Assembly (NCBI GenBank): GCA_950295325.1
Contig: OX485808.1
Span: forward strand, 41,627,180-41,687,179
Source: Polytrichum commune
Lineage: Eukaryota > Streptophyta > Polytrichopsida > Polytrichales > Polytrichaceae
Length of the DNA stretch: 60,000 bases
Direction of reading: 5' to 3'
Position 1 is the stretch's first letter. Every line of letters starts with the position of its first letter. The translations under genes were made by a program, and so were the position numbers. Below are positions 21,481 through 31,384 of this stretch, in pieces. Under the pieces are notes generated by a model. The model saw nothing but the letters and a program-made list of their open reading frames with translations. It was not told the origin of the DNA and did not search any database.

Positions 21481-22194
21481 ATCATCTCTTGCCAGGAGAG
21501 TGTTCTAGACTGGCACCTCACATGATCATCCAGGCCTCCCACTTGGCACCATAGTGAATCATATTGTTATATACATCAAGTAGGCGCAAAACCTATTAGA
21601 TTTCGATTTAATATGAAGAAGAACAATACTTCCATGTAAATTAGATTCTTGTAGAAGAGCACTAACACTTTAGCAACATGGAAAGATTTCTTGCATGTGG
21701 GTGTTGCCCAGTGTAAGATTAATTTCACTTATGTTTAGCAGTTTGGGCAACGCCCCAAAGAAAATATCCTCCAAAAATACCATTCAAGTTCAATATGAAA
21801 GACATCCATCATCCTGTCAATGAACTTTGACGCCTCTAGAAGAGACACATGAACTCCAAATTTGCATATCCAAATTCTCATATGTATATTATTCTGATTT
21901 TGTACATAGGTGTACATATTGAAGCATGGTCCACACCCATCCCATGTCCGAATTTAGACGAAGCAAGAACTGCACTAGTTGCCCCAACTACATAACTTCA
22001 ACTTTGAGACCGTTGGATCTTCTCAAACTTGGTGGAATGATGGCATTCATGTTCCTGTGGCTTCGTTATGAGTCGGCTTCTACATGTAAGTGGTTGATTA
22101 AAAGAAAATCCGTCGATGATAATGGGCTCAAATGCCCTCAACATCAAAGGTCGTTTGGAAAATCCAAGTTCATTGAGGCAATAAAAGATTGATA
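21481..22194. other. No recognisable gene or element
   Basis: Open frames on both strands without motifs. Confidence 0.4.
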
Positions 22195-22322
22195 GGATTT
22201 GAAAATGTAGTCCAATCTCTTTCAAACATGTGTATGAATGGTGTTTGTTCCTCACCTAACCACACACCAATCAAATAGACAAGGTGTCCAATAAAGAAAA
22301 GTAACTTAATAACACCCCCACA
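22195..22322 (+). repeat. Family L right-end fragment
   Basis: GTAGTCCAATCTCTTTC, GGTGTTTGTTCCTCACC, ACACACCAATCAAATAGAC, AAGTAACTTAATAACACC. Same text as the 220-bp array unit. Confidence 0.7.
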
Positions 22323-22647
22323 CCATTCATGAGGAGGACGTATAACTAGTTCCCAATGATCAAGTGTGCATGCATGGGATGTCAAGAATCGTAGAAAGGG
22401 ATTCCTCATGGGTTGGCACATTTGTGTGTAGCTTTGTACTCTAGTATTTGGCATACTACCTTTCATACATACGATCATGGTGCTTTATACACTATTGGGC
22501 CCAACTTTAGAATATTCCGGACCGATGAGTCCTGCTTTCATGCATAGGTACACTATACATATATCTCATTTTGATGTGACATTGACATTGATGCGCCGTG
22601 TTGATAACAGCTGTTCCCATGACTTGTTATGTAGTAGCAAGACTTGC

Positions 22648-23111
22648 TACACCCTAAACTCCGTAATATCAACCTCCATAATGTCACTCACTCTCTAATA
22701 TCTTGAAACCCTATTGAACGGATGTTCGTAGTTCAAATCTCACTCCTCATTGTCACATTTCTCTGTCTTATATCACGAATTTTGTCATCAATGCAAACCA
22801 CCAAATAAGTCACCCACACCCTCGCATTGCGTCATGTGTCAATATGTTGAGTGTCACCTTCTTATTCTTATTCTTATTCTCCTTCTTATGCCATTTGTAG
22901 AATGTTGGTGCATGCATATGCCACATCATCCGGAAAGGCCAAGTGGAGTGGACCACACCAAACCATAAGAATTTTGCACTTTGTGTTATTCCATAGTGCC
23001 ACATGCCACACTAATTCTATAGTATCACCATCCATGTTAACACTACAAAACTCCTTAATATCACGTGCACTTTGGTTGCCACATGTTTGATACTACGGAG
23101 TTTAGAGTGTG
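22648..23111. mobile_element. Non-autonomous TIR element, family J, copy 1
   Basis: 464 bp. Left ACACCCTAAACTCCGTAATA; the right end complement is CACACTCTAAACTCCGTAGT. Internal CTCCATAATGTCAC and CTCCTTAATATCACG are subterminal repeats of the same motif. Its right half matches, in reverse, 29,757-29,880 closely (CCATGTTAACAC, CTCCTTAATATCACGTGCA, TTTGGTTGCCA). Confidence 0.7.
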
Positions 23112-23992
23112 TTATTGAAATAAAACTAGACTTGGTTCAAGTCCAAAATCATAACATGTTGGCTTCTATTATAGGATCTTTCTGTAAAATTATGTGGTAG
23201 ATCCTACAATAGATTATGATAACATCACAACAATTTTTTTTTAAATTCTCATTTCTTATATTGATTACATAGATTTAACATCACAAAATAAATATTTCAA
23301 TTCTCTTTTCATATTTATGATAATAACATTCAAATTTTCAATCAGGATTCACATATCGCTTATAAGATTTACATATATGGGAAGTGTATTGAAAAATCCG
23401 TTGATGTAACTGAAGCAACCCAAAAGTCTAGATTTTGAGAATATGTCTAGATTTACTTAAATACAAGTTAAGTGTCCCCTATGACCTTCTTTGGTTGTCA
23501 TTGACATATTGCAAGATCATTAATTTATAAACATCCAAGCATTCTTAAGTGGGGGTGTTGATGTCAGACATAGGGGTTTAAAGTTATTTAATGATATTCT
23601 AAGCGGAAACACACACACATAAAACTAGTCAGAACATAAATACAAGAGATGTAGACTCAAAAACATACCATGCTTATTTAATCACCATTGTCGTATATGA
23701 CTTTGTTTATGCTTCAATTTTTAATAGGTTGTGCTAAATATGGATTCGATACCATATACCGAATGAAATTTTTTTCAACAAATTTTAGGGTTTTGAATAA
23801 ATCGTCACATATTCCGTATATAAACACCCCACATCCTTTTAAAGGTTAGTGTGGGTCGGTTATGAATATAATAGTGTCCAGGCCACACTAAATCAGTCAT
23901 TTATGACTAGTGATGGCAATCCTACCTTGATAGTTTTAAAGTAGAGAAAGCAAGCCTAAATTTGGTTGCTTATCTTGATCAAACACTAATAT
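23112..23992. other. AT-rich, no recognisable feature
   Basis: Very AT-rich; no open frames of note; a short poly-T/A run near 23,237. Confidence 0.45.
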
Positions 23993-24140
23993 TTGGGTTG
24001 GACAGGAATGCAAACCCAAACTATGGTCGAGAGGCCATTTTTTTTTCATAAATTTTTTAAAAAAAAAATTGTCGAGATCTTGGCCGTTAAATTAGAGGGG
24101 TTGTTTTGGGTAGGGAATAAAGTGGGATGCTCCTCCTTCC

Positions 24141-24302
24141 TTTGGACTTTGGGCTTGGCCCTTGAAGGCTTCACACTATGGCCATCCAAGTTGAGAGGCT
24201 GTGGGAGTTCATGGGCAAAGGTTTGGACTTTGGGCTTGGCCTTGGGAGGCTTCACACTATGCCCGGTTGAAGGCTCCATTTTCCCAAAAAATTTACACCG
24301 TG
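24141..24302 (+). repeat. 81-bp direct duplication
   Basis: TTTGGACTTTGGGCTTGGCC plus GGCTTCACACTATG occurs at 24,141 and 24,222. The 81-bp period is a multiple of three, so a 152-codon plus frame (23,993-24,451) reads through both units, giving a repeated WTLGLAL.GFTL peptide. I see no known domain. The frame runs out of this unit into family F sequence, which argues against a gene. Confidence 0.6.
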
Positions 24303-24356
24303 GTTCACAATTAGTATTGAGCAAGACAATTAGAATTATCATGTTTAGTGTAGTTA
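24290..24356 (-). repeat. Family F end fragment
   Basis: CCGTGGTTCACAATTAGTAT, GAGCAAGACAATTAGAATTA and CATGTTTAGTGTAGTT match the right end of the 10,845 copy. Confidence 0.65.
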
Positions 24357-24465
24357 TTAATATAATTAAGAACTTAAATTGGTTGATTGGAAGTTTTTCC
24401 GTATTATCAAGGTGGACTATAAGATTGTCGTGCCTAATTCCAACACAATAATAATCCAGCTACCT

Positions 24466-24700
24466 ATATTTGAGCGATATGTGGTTAGGTGTGAATCTAA
24501 GAACGAACACCCAAAAAAAAATGACTGCGTACTAACCACTCTAGATTCAAGTCAACATGATTGGGTGGGACCTATATGACCAATTAATGAGCATCAAAAT
24601 CTTCACTTCAATGTTAAATAAGACATTCATACAAACTCCCAAAACTATGAGGCAAATGGTTACATGCACGATTTGGATTTGCTAAGTAATCATATTGCAC
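24466..24700 (+). repeat. Family C copy
   Basis: ATATTTGAGCGATATGTGG, TTAGGTGTGAATCTAAGAAC, ATATGACCAATTAATGAGCA, AACTATGAGGCAAATGG and CACGATTTGGATTTGCTAA align with 46,619-46,875. Confidence 0.75.
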
Positions 24701-24703
24701 TGA

Positions 24704-24727
24704 TTGTGTGTGTGTGTGTGTGTGTGT
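24704..24727. repeat. (GT)n microsatellite
   Basis: Twelve GT units. Confidence 0.9.
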
Positions 24728-24770
24728 TATCCTATGAGAAATAGGTGTAAAGAGAAAAGTATCCAAGTCA

Positions 24771-24950
24771 ATGTCTGGGGAGGATTTTTGGGCATAATTA
24801 GTCAAGATATTACTGGTTCCAAGTCCAACTAGTTACATGTTGTGATCTTCTAGTTTTTCTTTATTAATTTGAGGTAAATTTCATAGATTTCTTTTAAAAC
24901 GATCAGTGTTTCTTGAAGTCTTGAACTTCAACTGGCTCATATGTAACTAC
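24771..24950 (+). repeat. Family A repeat, diverged
   Basis: TGGGGAGGATTTTTGGGCAT, AGTCAAGATATTACTGGTTC, CTTCTAGTTTTTCTTTATTA and CTTGAACTTCAACTGGC. Most CCGGTT cores have mutated (ACTGGC, ACTAGT). Confidence 0.7.
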
Positions 24951-25733
24951 CCATGCCCCAATCACACCGAACTCTCCGCCCTGCTCCAACCGTGAAATTG
25001 TTGGGAATTATGTACAAAAACAGATGTTGACCCACCACTTTTCACAAAATTATAGTCTGAGATGTTGACGGATGATACTAGAAGTGATTGGTGTGAACAA
25101 CCCTCATAAGTAGGTCCTCCATATTCATTGATCTATATAACACATGTCTACCTTAATCCTACTAAATACCTCTATACTCCAACAGCTGAGCCCAGCCCCT
25201 TGGTGAGGTTGTAAGAACACGGCGGTGAGATCCTCATTTTATTTCCCAGGTATATTTTTTCACTTCCCCCCCCCCAAAAACCGCAAAAAACAAAACACGC
25301 AAAACCCTGGAACTCGAAGGCGGTGTAAGTTAAAGCTTCCGTCCTTCATTGTTTTTTTTTTGGGGGGGTGGGGGGGGTGTCTTTTCATGTAATACGTGAA
25401 GAAAGTGGTGTAAAGTGCCGGGTTTCCTCAATGATTTTAGGGTTCGGGCATGGCGTCTCTTGTTGACACGAAAGTTGTCCTTGCATGTAGGTGCCATTAT
25501 AAGTATGACAATTGCAATCTCACTGCCATTGGTAGTAGTTTCTTCTTCTCCTTTTTAATATTCTTTCATCTTGTCAGGGTTCAATGTCATTGGTTGGAGT
25601 CCAATGTCACTCAATAATGGTAAAGACATACTTAGGCACTGATGTCACCTATATTGGGAACCTAAGATTGTTCCCTAGCCTTCAAGCTACTCCAGCTCCT
25701 CTTACTAGATAAGGTAGATGTGCATTATTCGGA
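24951..25733. other. No gene; homopolymer-rich patch
   Basis: A C10-A5 run near 25,266 and a T10-G7 run near 25,352 are roughly complementary. No other structure. Confidence 0.4.
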
Positions 25734-25898
25734 TCAATGTCCGGGGAGAATTTTGGGCTTAATCGGTTGAGATCCTAGTGTTTCTAAGTCCAATTGGTTG
25801 CATGTTGACATCTTTCGGTTTTTCTTTCTTAAGTTGAGGTATATTCTGTAAACTCCCCCCAAAAGATCTGTAATATTCCTCATGTCTTGAACTTCAAC
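25734..25898 (+). repeat. Family A repeat
   Basis: TCAATGTCCGGGGAGAATTT, CGGTTGAGATCCTAGTGTTT, CATGTTGACATC and GTCTTGAACTTCAAC. It joins a CACTA-like end directly. Confidence 0.8.
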
Positions 25899-26075
25899 TA
25901 CACTAAATATGACCTTTGGTGTCACTAATTCTAATCAACTTGCTCAGTACTAATTGTAAACCGCAGTGTAGTGTCACCAATTCTAATTGACTTGCTCAAT
26001 ACTAATTGTAAAGCATGGTATAGCGTCACCAACACTAATGTTAACCCAACATTATTTGTCATAGGACGTGACATG
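25897..26075 (+). mobile_element. Family F CACTA-like fragment
   Basis: Starts ACTACACTAAATATGACCTT and includes two direct copies of CACCAATTCTAAT...ACTTGCTCA.TACTAATTGTAAA, then GTGTCACC. The right end is lost in a reverse family C copy. Confidence 0.65.
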
Positions 26076-26094
26076 ATGCTAAGGTGAAATCCTT

Positions 26095-26370
26095 GCTTCA
26101 TGTAGAATATGAAACACGCATATAAGTTATTCCGACGTGATTGGCAAATCCAAATTATGCATGTAGTCATTTTGCTTCATAATTTTTGGAGCTCATATGG
26201 ATATCTTACTCATTATCAAAGTCAAGATTCTCATGCTCATTAAGTGGTCATACAAGTTCCCCTATTCATGTTGACTATTGAGTGTAGAATGGTTAGCATA
26301 TTTTGAGCACATAATCAATCTCTTGGAAACACATATCTTTTCGGTGTTCATTCAATTTCATTTGCATGTA
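26095..26370 (-). repeat. Family C copy, reverse orientation
   Basis: GAATATGAAACACGCATATA, GGCAAATCCAAATTATGCAT, ATTTTTGGAGCTCATATGG and GATTCTCATGCTCATTAAGTG are the complement of the C body at 46.7-46.87 kb. Confidence 0.7.
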
Positions 26371-27183
26371 TTGTAACCATTTTGTTACAAATTAATGTTA
26401 GTTTATTTCAAAATCCCAAGATTTTTATGAATGGTATAGTTTACAAACAAAATAGAGTCTATAAAATAAATTCATAGTGCAGATTATATTTACCTATCTG
26501 GTTTTGGAGAATACCTCAAAGTGCCAATTTATCTACTAATAAGATGCCAATTATTCAAAAAAGAAAGATAAATAGCCCATCTTGAATTAACCCTTGACCT
26601 CATGTGATTTACAAAAGCATATAGCTTGTGATCTCCCCATGCAGCTGCCCAACTTGAAAACTCCAACCTACAACTATGGGATCTTCTCTAATTTTGTGAA
26701 CATGGAACAATTTTGCTTCCTATACCTTCATGATGGTGTTGGCCTCCAATTTAAGTGACCGATCATAAAACATGTTGATGATAGTGGATGGAGTTGCCCT
26801 TGACATTAAGGGGCTATGAAAGTTCCAAGTTCATGGGAATGCACCCGGGGCAATTAAAGGTTAACAACCAAGTCATGGCTTCACATTAGGAGGCCAATAC
26901 CAAAAGCAATCAACATAACATTAATTGGTTTAAATTCCCCTAGCTAGATACGCTTGACATACATATAGCCCAATTTGCCCCAGCCTCCTTGGCAAGGTAC
27001 AATGCCCACATGTAACAGTATATCAACTATGCCCACTATTTACAAAACATTACCTACCTGTTACTTTGGTATACATTGTTAGGGACTTATCTATCTAGAC
27101 ATACAAATACCGAAAGAATGTGCACTTGTTGGCATCGTTCCAATTCCGAATATTGAAAACCCCACTTGGCATTTTAACATATA
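26371..27183. other. No recognisable gene or element
   Basis: AT-rich, multiply stopped in all frames. Confidence 0.4.
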
Positions 27184-27375
27184 AAGTATGTGGGTGTTAT
27201 TTAGTTTGTTTTTCATGTTCTTTAGCTTCCAGCCATTAGATATACACATTGAAACTTGCTTTGCATTAGAAGATCTACGATGAAGCATCAACAAAAATCA
27301 TATTTCAAAATTGGATCTCCCCTGATTGAGTTATGGTCATCAGAATTGCATCTTTGTTGATTCCACAAACAATGA
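27184..27375 (+). mobile_element. Family L element, left half
   Basis: AAAGTATGTGGGTGTTATTT, AGTTTGTTTTTCATGTTC, CTACGATGAAGCATCAACA, ATTGGATCTCCCC, GTTATGG and TTGTTGATTCC follow the 2,094 copy. Confidence 0.7.
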
Positions 27376-27479
27376 TTGGTCAGTTTGGATGTCACCGAGT
27401 TGATTTTTTGGTGTGCATTTGTAAACAAAGTAGGATGTTTTGATGCTCAATTTAGTGAGACTCTACCGGGAATTTCTTG

Positions 27480-27810
27480 TCAGCATTGCAGTCGACTACA
27501 AATGAATTTTTTTCAAAAAAGGGACCATTAGATCTTCTTATAATGAAAGAATTCATACTTTATTGGAATGTTATGTTTTGTTTTTTTAGTAGTCAACTAG
27601 TTGGTCAAGTGTTGTAGTCAACCAACTAGTTGATTTCTCCAAATTGACTCTTGCAATCGACCAAGAGCAGTCGACTTCTAAGAAAACCAAAAATAAATAA
27701 ATAAATCCAATGAATTTTTTGGACCTTTAGATCATGTATCCCAATAAAACTTAATTGTCTAGAATGTTCTAAAATTATTCTTCTAAAGAAGTCGACTACT
27801 AGTAGCAATT
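27480..27810. repeat. Degenerate array of GTCAAC/GTCGAC/ACTAGTTG motifs, block 1
   Basis: Contains GTCGACTAC, GTAGTCAACTAGTTGG, GTAGTCAACCAACTAGTTG, TTGACTC, GCAGTCGAC and AAGTCGACTACTAGTAG within about 320 bp. The pattern recurs at 31.0-31.35 kb. No longer unit is shared. Confidence 0.5.
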
Positions 27811-28159
27811 GATTAAGAAAGTTATTTTTTTAACAAAACATTGCTCCAATAAATAAAAACTACCACGCTAGCGGGCGCCACATCTTGATGTGATGCAACA
27901 TGATGCCATCACGTAATCTATAACATGATGTGTTGGCCATGAACACAACCCTGGACTCTATTGTACGAGTAGGGAGTTTTACCTACTTGCCTCTTTGGAA
28001 AAATATAACCAATTATGTACAAGGAAAACAATTACAAAACAACTTGTATTCCTCATCATTTCCTCTACCCAACCTCCGAACAATATTGCACAAATTTCAG
28101 CCCACTCTTTCCAGCCGAATCAACTTGTTTCCCCCATTTTCCATATTTCTACCTTCAAA

Positions 28160-28248
28160 ACATTATTCAGCAGTGTGTGTTTGTTCATGTGGGCCCCAAA
28201 AATATAATCATGAGATGTCGCAACCAGTGCACACTGTTTAATAATGTT
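28160..28248. mobile_element. Palindromic MITE family I, shortened copy
   Basis: AACATTATTCAGCAGTGTGT at the left and the complement of CACACTGTTTAATAATGTT at the right, with GTTCATGTGGGCCCC and ATGAGATGTCGCAAC between. The right arm has lost most of its inner part. Confidence 0.7.
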
Positions 28249-28261
28249 ATGTTAGTGTTGC

Positions 28262-28350
28262 CACTTATTTGGTTGTTAGTGAACCACACGCCATTGAAAT
28301 ATAGGTGTCCGCTAAAGAAACGTAACCGGATAACACCCGCATACCTTATA
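28262..28350 (+). repeat. Family L right-end fragment
   Basis: AACCACACGCCATTGAAATA, TAGGTGTCCGCTAAAGAAAC, GGATAACACCCGCATACCTT. Confidence 0.7.
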
Positions 28351-28599
28351 GGTCCGAGATGGAAACGAAGTTCGTTGGTGAGTGAGTGCATTGAGAAGGA
28401 CAGATCTTTGTTGGGATGTCCAACGGGGTTGTAATTTGGACACATAGCTTTTGTCGTGGATATTTAAATCCACAAAGCAACCCACCTTTAGCCCAAATCC
28501 TAACTTACTATGAACATGATAAGAAGTTCCACATGCAACCAGGTTGGGGTAAGGTATAATGTGGGCCTTATGTGGTCGGTCTTTTTTAACGGCACATGC
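28351..28599. other. Unassigned spacer
   Basis: Contains TGTGGGCCTTATGTGGTCGG, also seen at 16,471, but otherwise nothing supported. Confidence 0.4.
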
Positions 28600-29232
28600 A
28601 ATTTGACATGAATTTGAGCCTGTTGGTCCTACCCTGCTCAAGAATCTTCTTGATGAGGGTGGGGTTTACTGTTTACCTTGCGGTGGGTGGGCTTCTGGCT
28701 TCCTACCTATCTAGCTACACTAAAAAGGATATTGAGTGTTTGATTAGTGTTTAATGTTGTTAACACCTTACCATGTTCAACACTAATTTTCAATTCTTTG
28801 ACAATTAGTGTTAGACATAAATGTGCCGCGACCTTTCCAACTGCCACCTCCCTTCTTGTGAAGCATGGATTACAGTGGACTTGCAAAATATTGGAAGGCT
28901 TGAATGCTAGAAGATATGTTGGAATTCTCCTTTTGTCATTGTTATTTTTTTTTCTCATATCCTTACTAGATTCAAACATGTAACTTCCACATATTACCAT
29001 AGTTGATATTTAGTGTTTGAGTTTACATTTAATATTACTTACTTCCATAGGGTTATTGACATTTAGTGTATGCATTTGTATTTAGTGTATCAAACACTAA
29101 ATATTCTTTTTAGTGTAGTTTTTCCCGTCAAGTTGAGAGAAGATTTCACAGTGGGAATCGATTCACCAACCATTCCATTTGAAAATGGGTGCCTCTCCAC
29201 TATCACCCGGTAGTTTAGGGTCATCTCGGACC
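28600..29232 (+). repeat. Repeat K split by a CACTA-like insertion
   Basis: 28,600-28,714 and 29,119-29,232 together match the continuous copy at 4,770-5,012. The break falls after CTAG. Confidence 0.8.
28715..29118. mobile_element. CACTA-like non-autonomous element inserted in repeat K
   Basis: The left end CTACACTAAAAAGGATATT and the right end ATATTCTTTTTAGTGTAG are inverted. Inside, ATTTAGTGT-type motifs recur at both ends (for example ACATTTAGTGTATGC, GTATTTAGTGTATC), like the subterminal repeats of CACTA/EnSpm elements. TAG stands on both sides (28,712-28,714 and 29,116-29,118), so a 3-bp duplication is possible, though it may instead be part of the TIR. A second copy is at 47,919. Confidence 0.8.
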
Positions 29233-29234
29233 AG

Positions 29235-29580
29235 GACACCTAGATTTGAGTGGTATATGGCAAGGTTTGAAGTTAAGCATGGATTTTTTTTTTAAAAAAA
29301 AACACACTTGTTTCTACAAGACTGGACTATGTGCTCACAACATAGATACCATTTTACGATTCAATCATCGACATAATTAAGGCATGCTATGTGATTATTT
29401 ATAGAGAATGGCAATTTATTTTTACCTCGTACAACTTTAGCTTTGTTTTGGGAACTTGCAATGACAATACGCATGATTTGCGATTGTTGATTGGATGAGA
29501 TGATTTCCGATCCGATCCACCCATCAACATTGTCTTTGGAGTTCAAAGTGCCCACAATAAGGCCACATGTCTTCATTCTA
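29235..29580 (+). repeat. Family C copy, first of a tandem pair
   Basis: GACACCTAGATTTGAGTGG, GTATATGGCAAGG, GTTAAGCATGGA, GACTGGACTATGTGCTCACA, ATTCAATCATCGACATAATT and a tail GATCCGATCCACCCATCAAC...CCCACAATAAGGCCACATG. An A/T run sits at 29,286-29,303. Confidence 0.75.
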
Positions 29581-30245
29581 TGGCAAACTTTAGTTAAGCA
29601 TGGACATCAAAAAGATACATGTTACGACAAGATTGGACCATGTGCTCAAAACATAGACACCGGTTTATAATTCAATCGTTGACATAATTGAGACATACTA
29701 TGTGACCATTCATTTAAAGAGAATGACAATCCACTTTAACCTTCTAACACTTTTGTACACTCTATCCTCCCTACTATCATGCCTATGGCAACCAAAATGC
29801 ACGTGATATTAAGGAGGTCTGCGGTGTTAACATGGATGTGTGATAATAGAGAGTTAGTGTAACATGTAACATCATGGAATAACACAAAGTCAACATTGCA
29901 ATAATGACATAATGACAATGATGACAACATGATGTGTGCGAGCGTGTGGTCTAAATTCATTGATGGATTATTTCAGTGTCAAACCTTTTGATATATGGGA
30001 GGGAAATGTGACAACAAGGAGAGGGTCACATCTCTTGGAGAGGAGAGGGATATAAGAGAGGGAATGACATTACGGAAGCTACGGTGCCCATTTCAACTCC
30101 ATTTCCGTTTCCGGTACTTGAAATGACGATTCACACGATTCACGATTGCTAAGCGGATGAGACAATTTTCCGAATTGATTCGAGCACCAACATATTTTGT
30201 CTGTAGAGTTGGAAGTGGCCGCAGTGGGGCCACATAAGGCTTAAG
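29581..30245 (+). repeat. Family C copy, second of the pair, interrupted by family J
   Basis: 29,581-29,756 repeats the body of the first copy (GTTAAGCATGGACATC, GATTGGACCATGTGCTCAAA). The tail resumes at about 30,083 (CGATTGCTAAGCGGATGAGA, GTTGGAAGTGGCCGCAGTGG). The gap is a family J element. Confidence 0.75.
29757..30082 (-). mobile_element. Family J element, copy 2
   Basis: Starts ACACTCTATCCTCCCTACTA; contains TGCACGTGATATTAAGGAGG, GTGTTAACATGG and ATGGAATAACACAAAGT, the complement of 22,960-23,111; ends AGAGAGGGAATGACATTACGG. Shorter than copy 1. Confidence 0.7.
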
Positions 30246-31009
30246 TATGTAGCCTACTCATCAGGCACTTTGAGAGTATCATGTATGTGCACTTTGGGCA
30301 ATAATTTATTCTGCTTTCTTCCTCACTGTCGCCCTCTTTTTTTCCTCTCCTTTTTCACCCTTCTTGCAAATGAGCGAAAGTGTCTCTCACCAGTACATAC
30401 ACCTTTTAACAAAGCTTTTCAGCTATATATCCACAAGGGCATCCTTTTTATTATTTCACGTCAAGTCAAGGGTCAACTCATACCCACTTAAGTGTCGAGA
30501 TTCCGAATTCCAATCAGGTGGAGATTTTTGAAATGGTAAGATATGAGCGGCCCCGCTGTGGACAATATCCGTCACTGGATGGGAGTAGGAGTTATCTCCT
30601 AAGATCAACATATTGTACGTCATGAAGATTGTCATTTAAGTTTCAGAATTAGGATTGAGATATGAAAGTTATAAGAGGTCTAAGTGAAGATCATTTGTTC
30701 TCTCTTTAAATTATCACATTTGTTTTTCCACCTGAGCACGTTAATTGTTAGATTTGGAATGGTGTCTATATCATTAAAAGAAAGTCTAATTTAGTCAAAA
30801 AAAATTCTTATGTATTTCAAAACAGACCTATGACTTGCCTTTGTGTTTGAATCCCAATATCATGGGGTAGGATGCCCAAACCTTACATCAACCCACGGTT
30901 GTTTGTGTCTGATATGTCACGTCTAGTGACGGGACATGATCCATGCCATCCGTTTGGATGAGAGCGTTAAGAAAAACAAGTCTAAAGGGTAAAAATATAC
31001 CAATTAGAA
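30246..31009. other. No recognisable gene or element
   Basis: Low-complexity CT-rich patch near 30,330-30,360; otherwise ordinary. Confidence 0.4.
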
Positions 31010-31345
31010 CACTTCACATATGTTGACTGGTTGACCTAGTAGTTGCTCAACAAATAAAATCAATTGATTGGCCGATTGACTGATTGGATAGGTGAACCAA
31101 ATTATACCATGTCAACTCGACTAGTTGATATCCCAATCAACCTTCCATCTACAATAATAAATAAATAATAAAAACCTTTAAAATTTTCAAAATTTGGTCG
31201 GACCTATTAGTCACCTAGTGAGGTCGACTTGAATTTCTAGGCCAAGTGATCAAATTGATCGGTTGACTAGTCCAATTGAACCCAATTTTCAGGTTGGCTG
31301 GTGAAGATCACTAGTGAAGTCAACCAATCAAGTCTACTAGTTGAT
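31010..31345. repeat. Degenerate array of TTGAC/GTCAAC/CTAGTTG motifs, block 2
   Basis: TGTTGACTGGTTGACCTAG, GATTGACTGATTGG, GTCAACTCGACTAGTTGAT, GTCGACTTG, CGGTTGACTAGTCC and AGTCAACCAATCAAG within 330 bp. TTGAC is the W-box core of WRKY factors, but the motif density may simply reflect a decayed short-unit minisatellite. Confidence 0.5.
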
Positions 31346-31354
31346 AAATAATGA

Positions 31355-31384
31355 TAAATCAAATCAAATCAAATCAAATCAAAC
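31355..31384. repeat. (AAATC)n microsatellite
   Basis: Five to six AAATC units. Confidence 0.9.

Noticed and set aside
23993-24451. 152-codon plus frame with repeated WTLGLAL.GFTL
   Set aside because: The repeat is an 81-bp DNA duplication and the frame continues into a family F fragment.
4361-25925. Similar minus-strand peptides (RLELQTLGSQPI / QLDLETLGSQPI) at 4.5 and 25.8 kb
   Set aside because: They are translations of two copies of the family A DNA repeat. Other copies are not open, and conservation follows the DNA, not codons.
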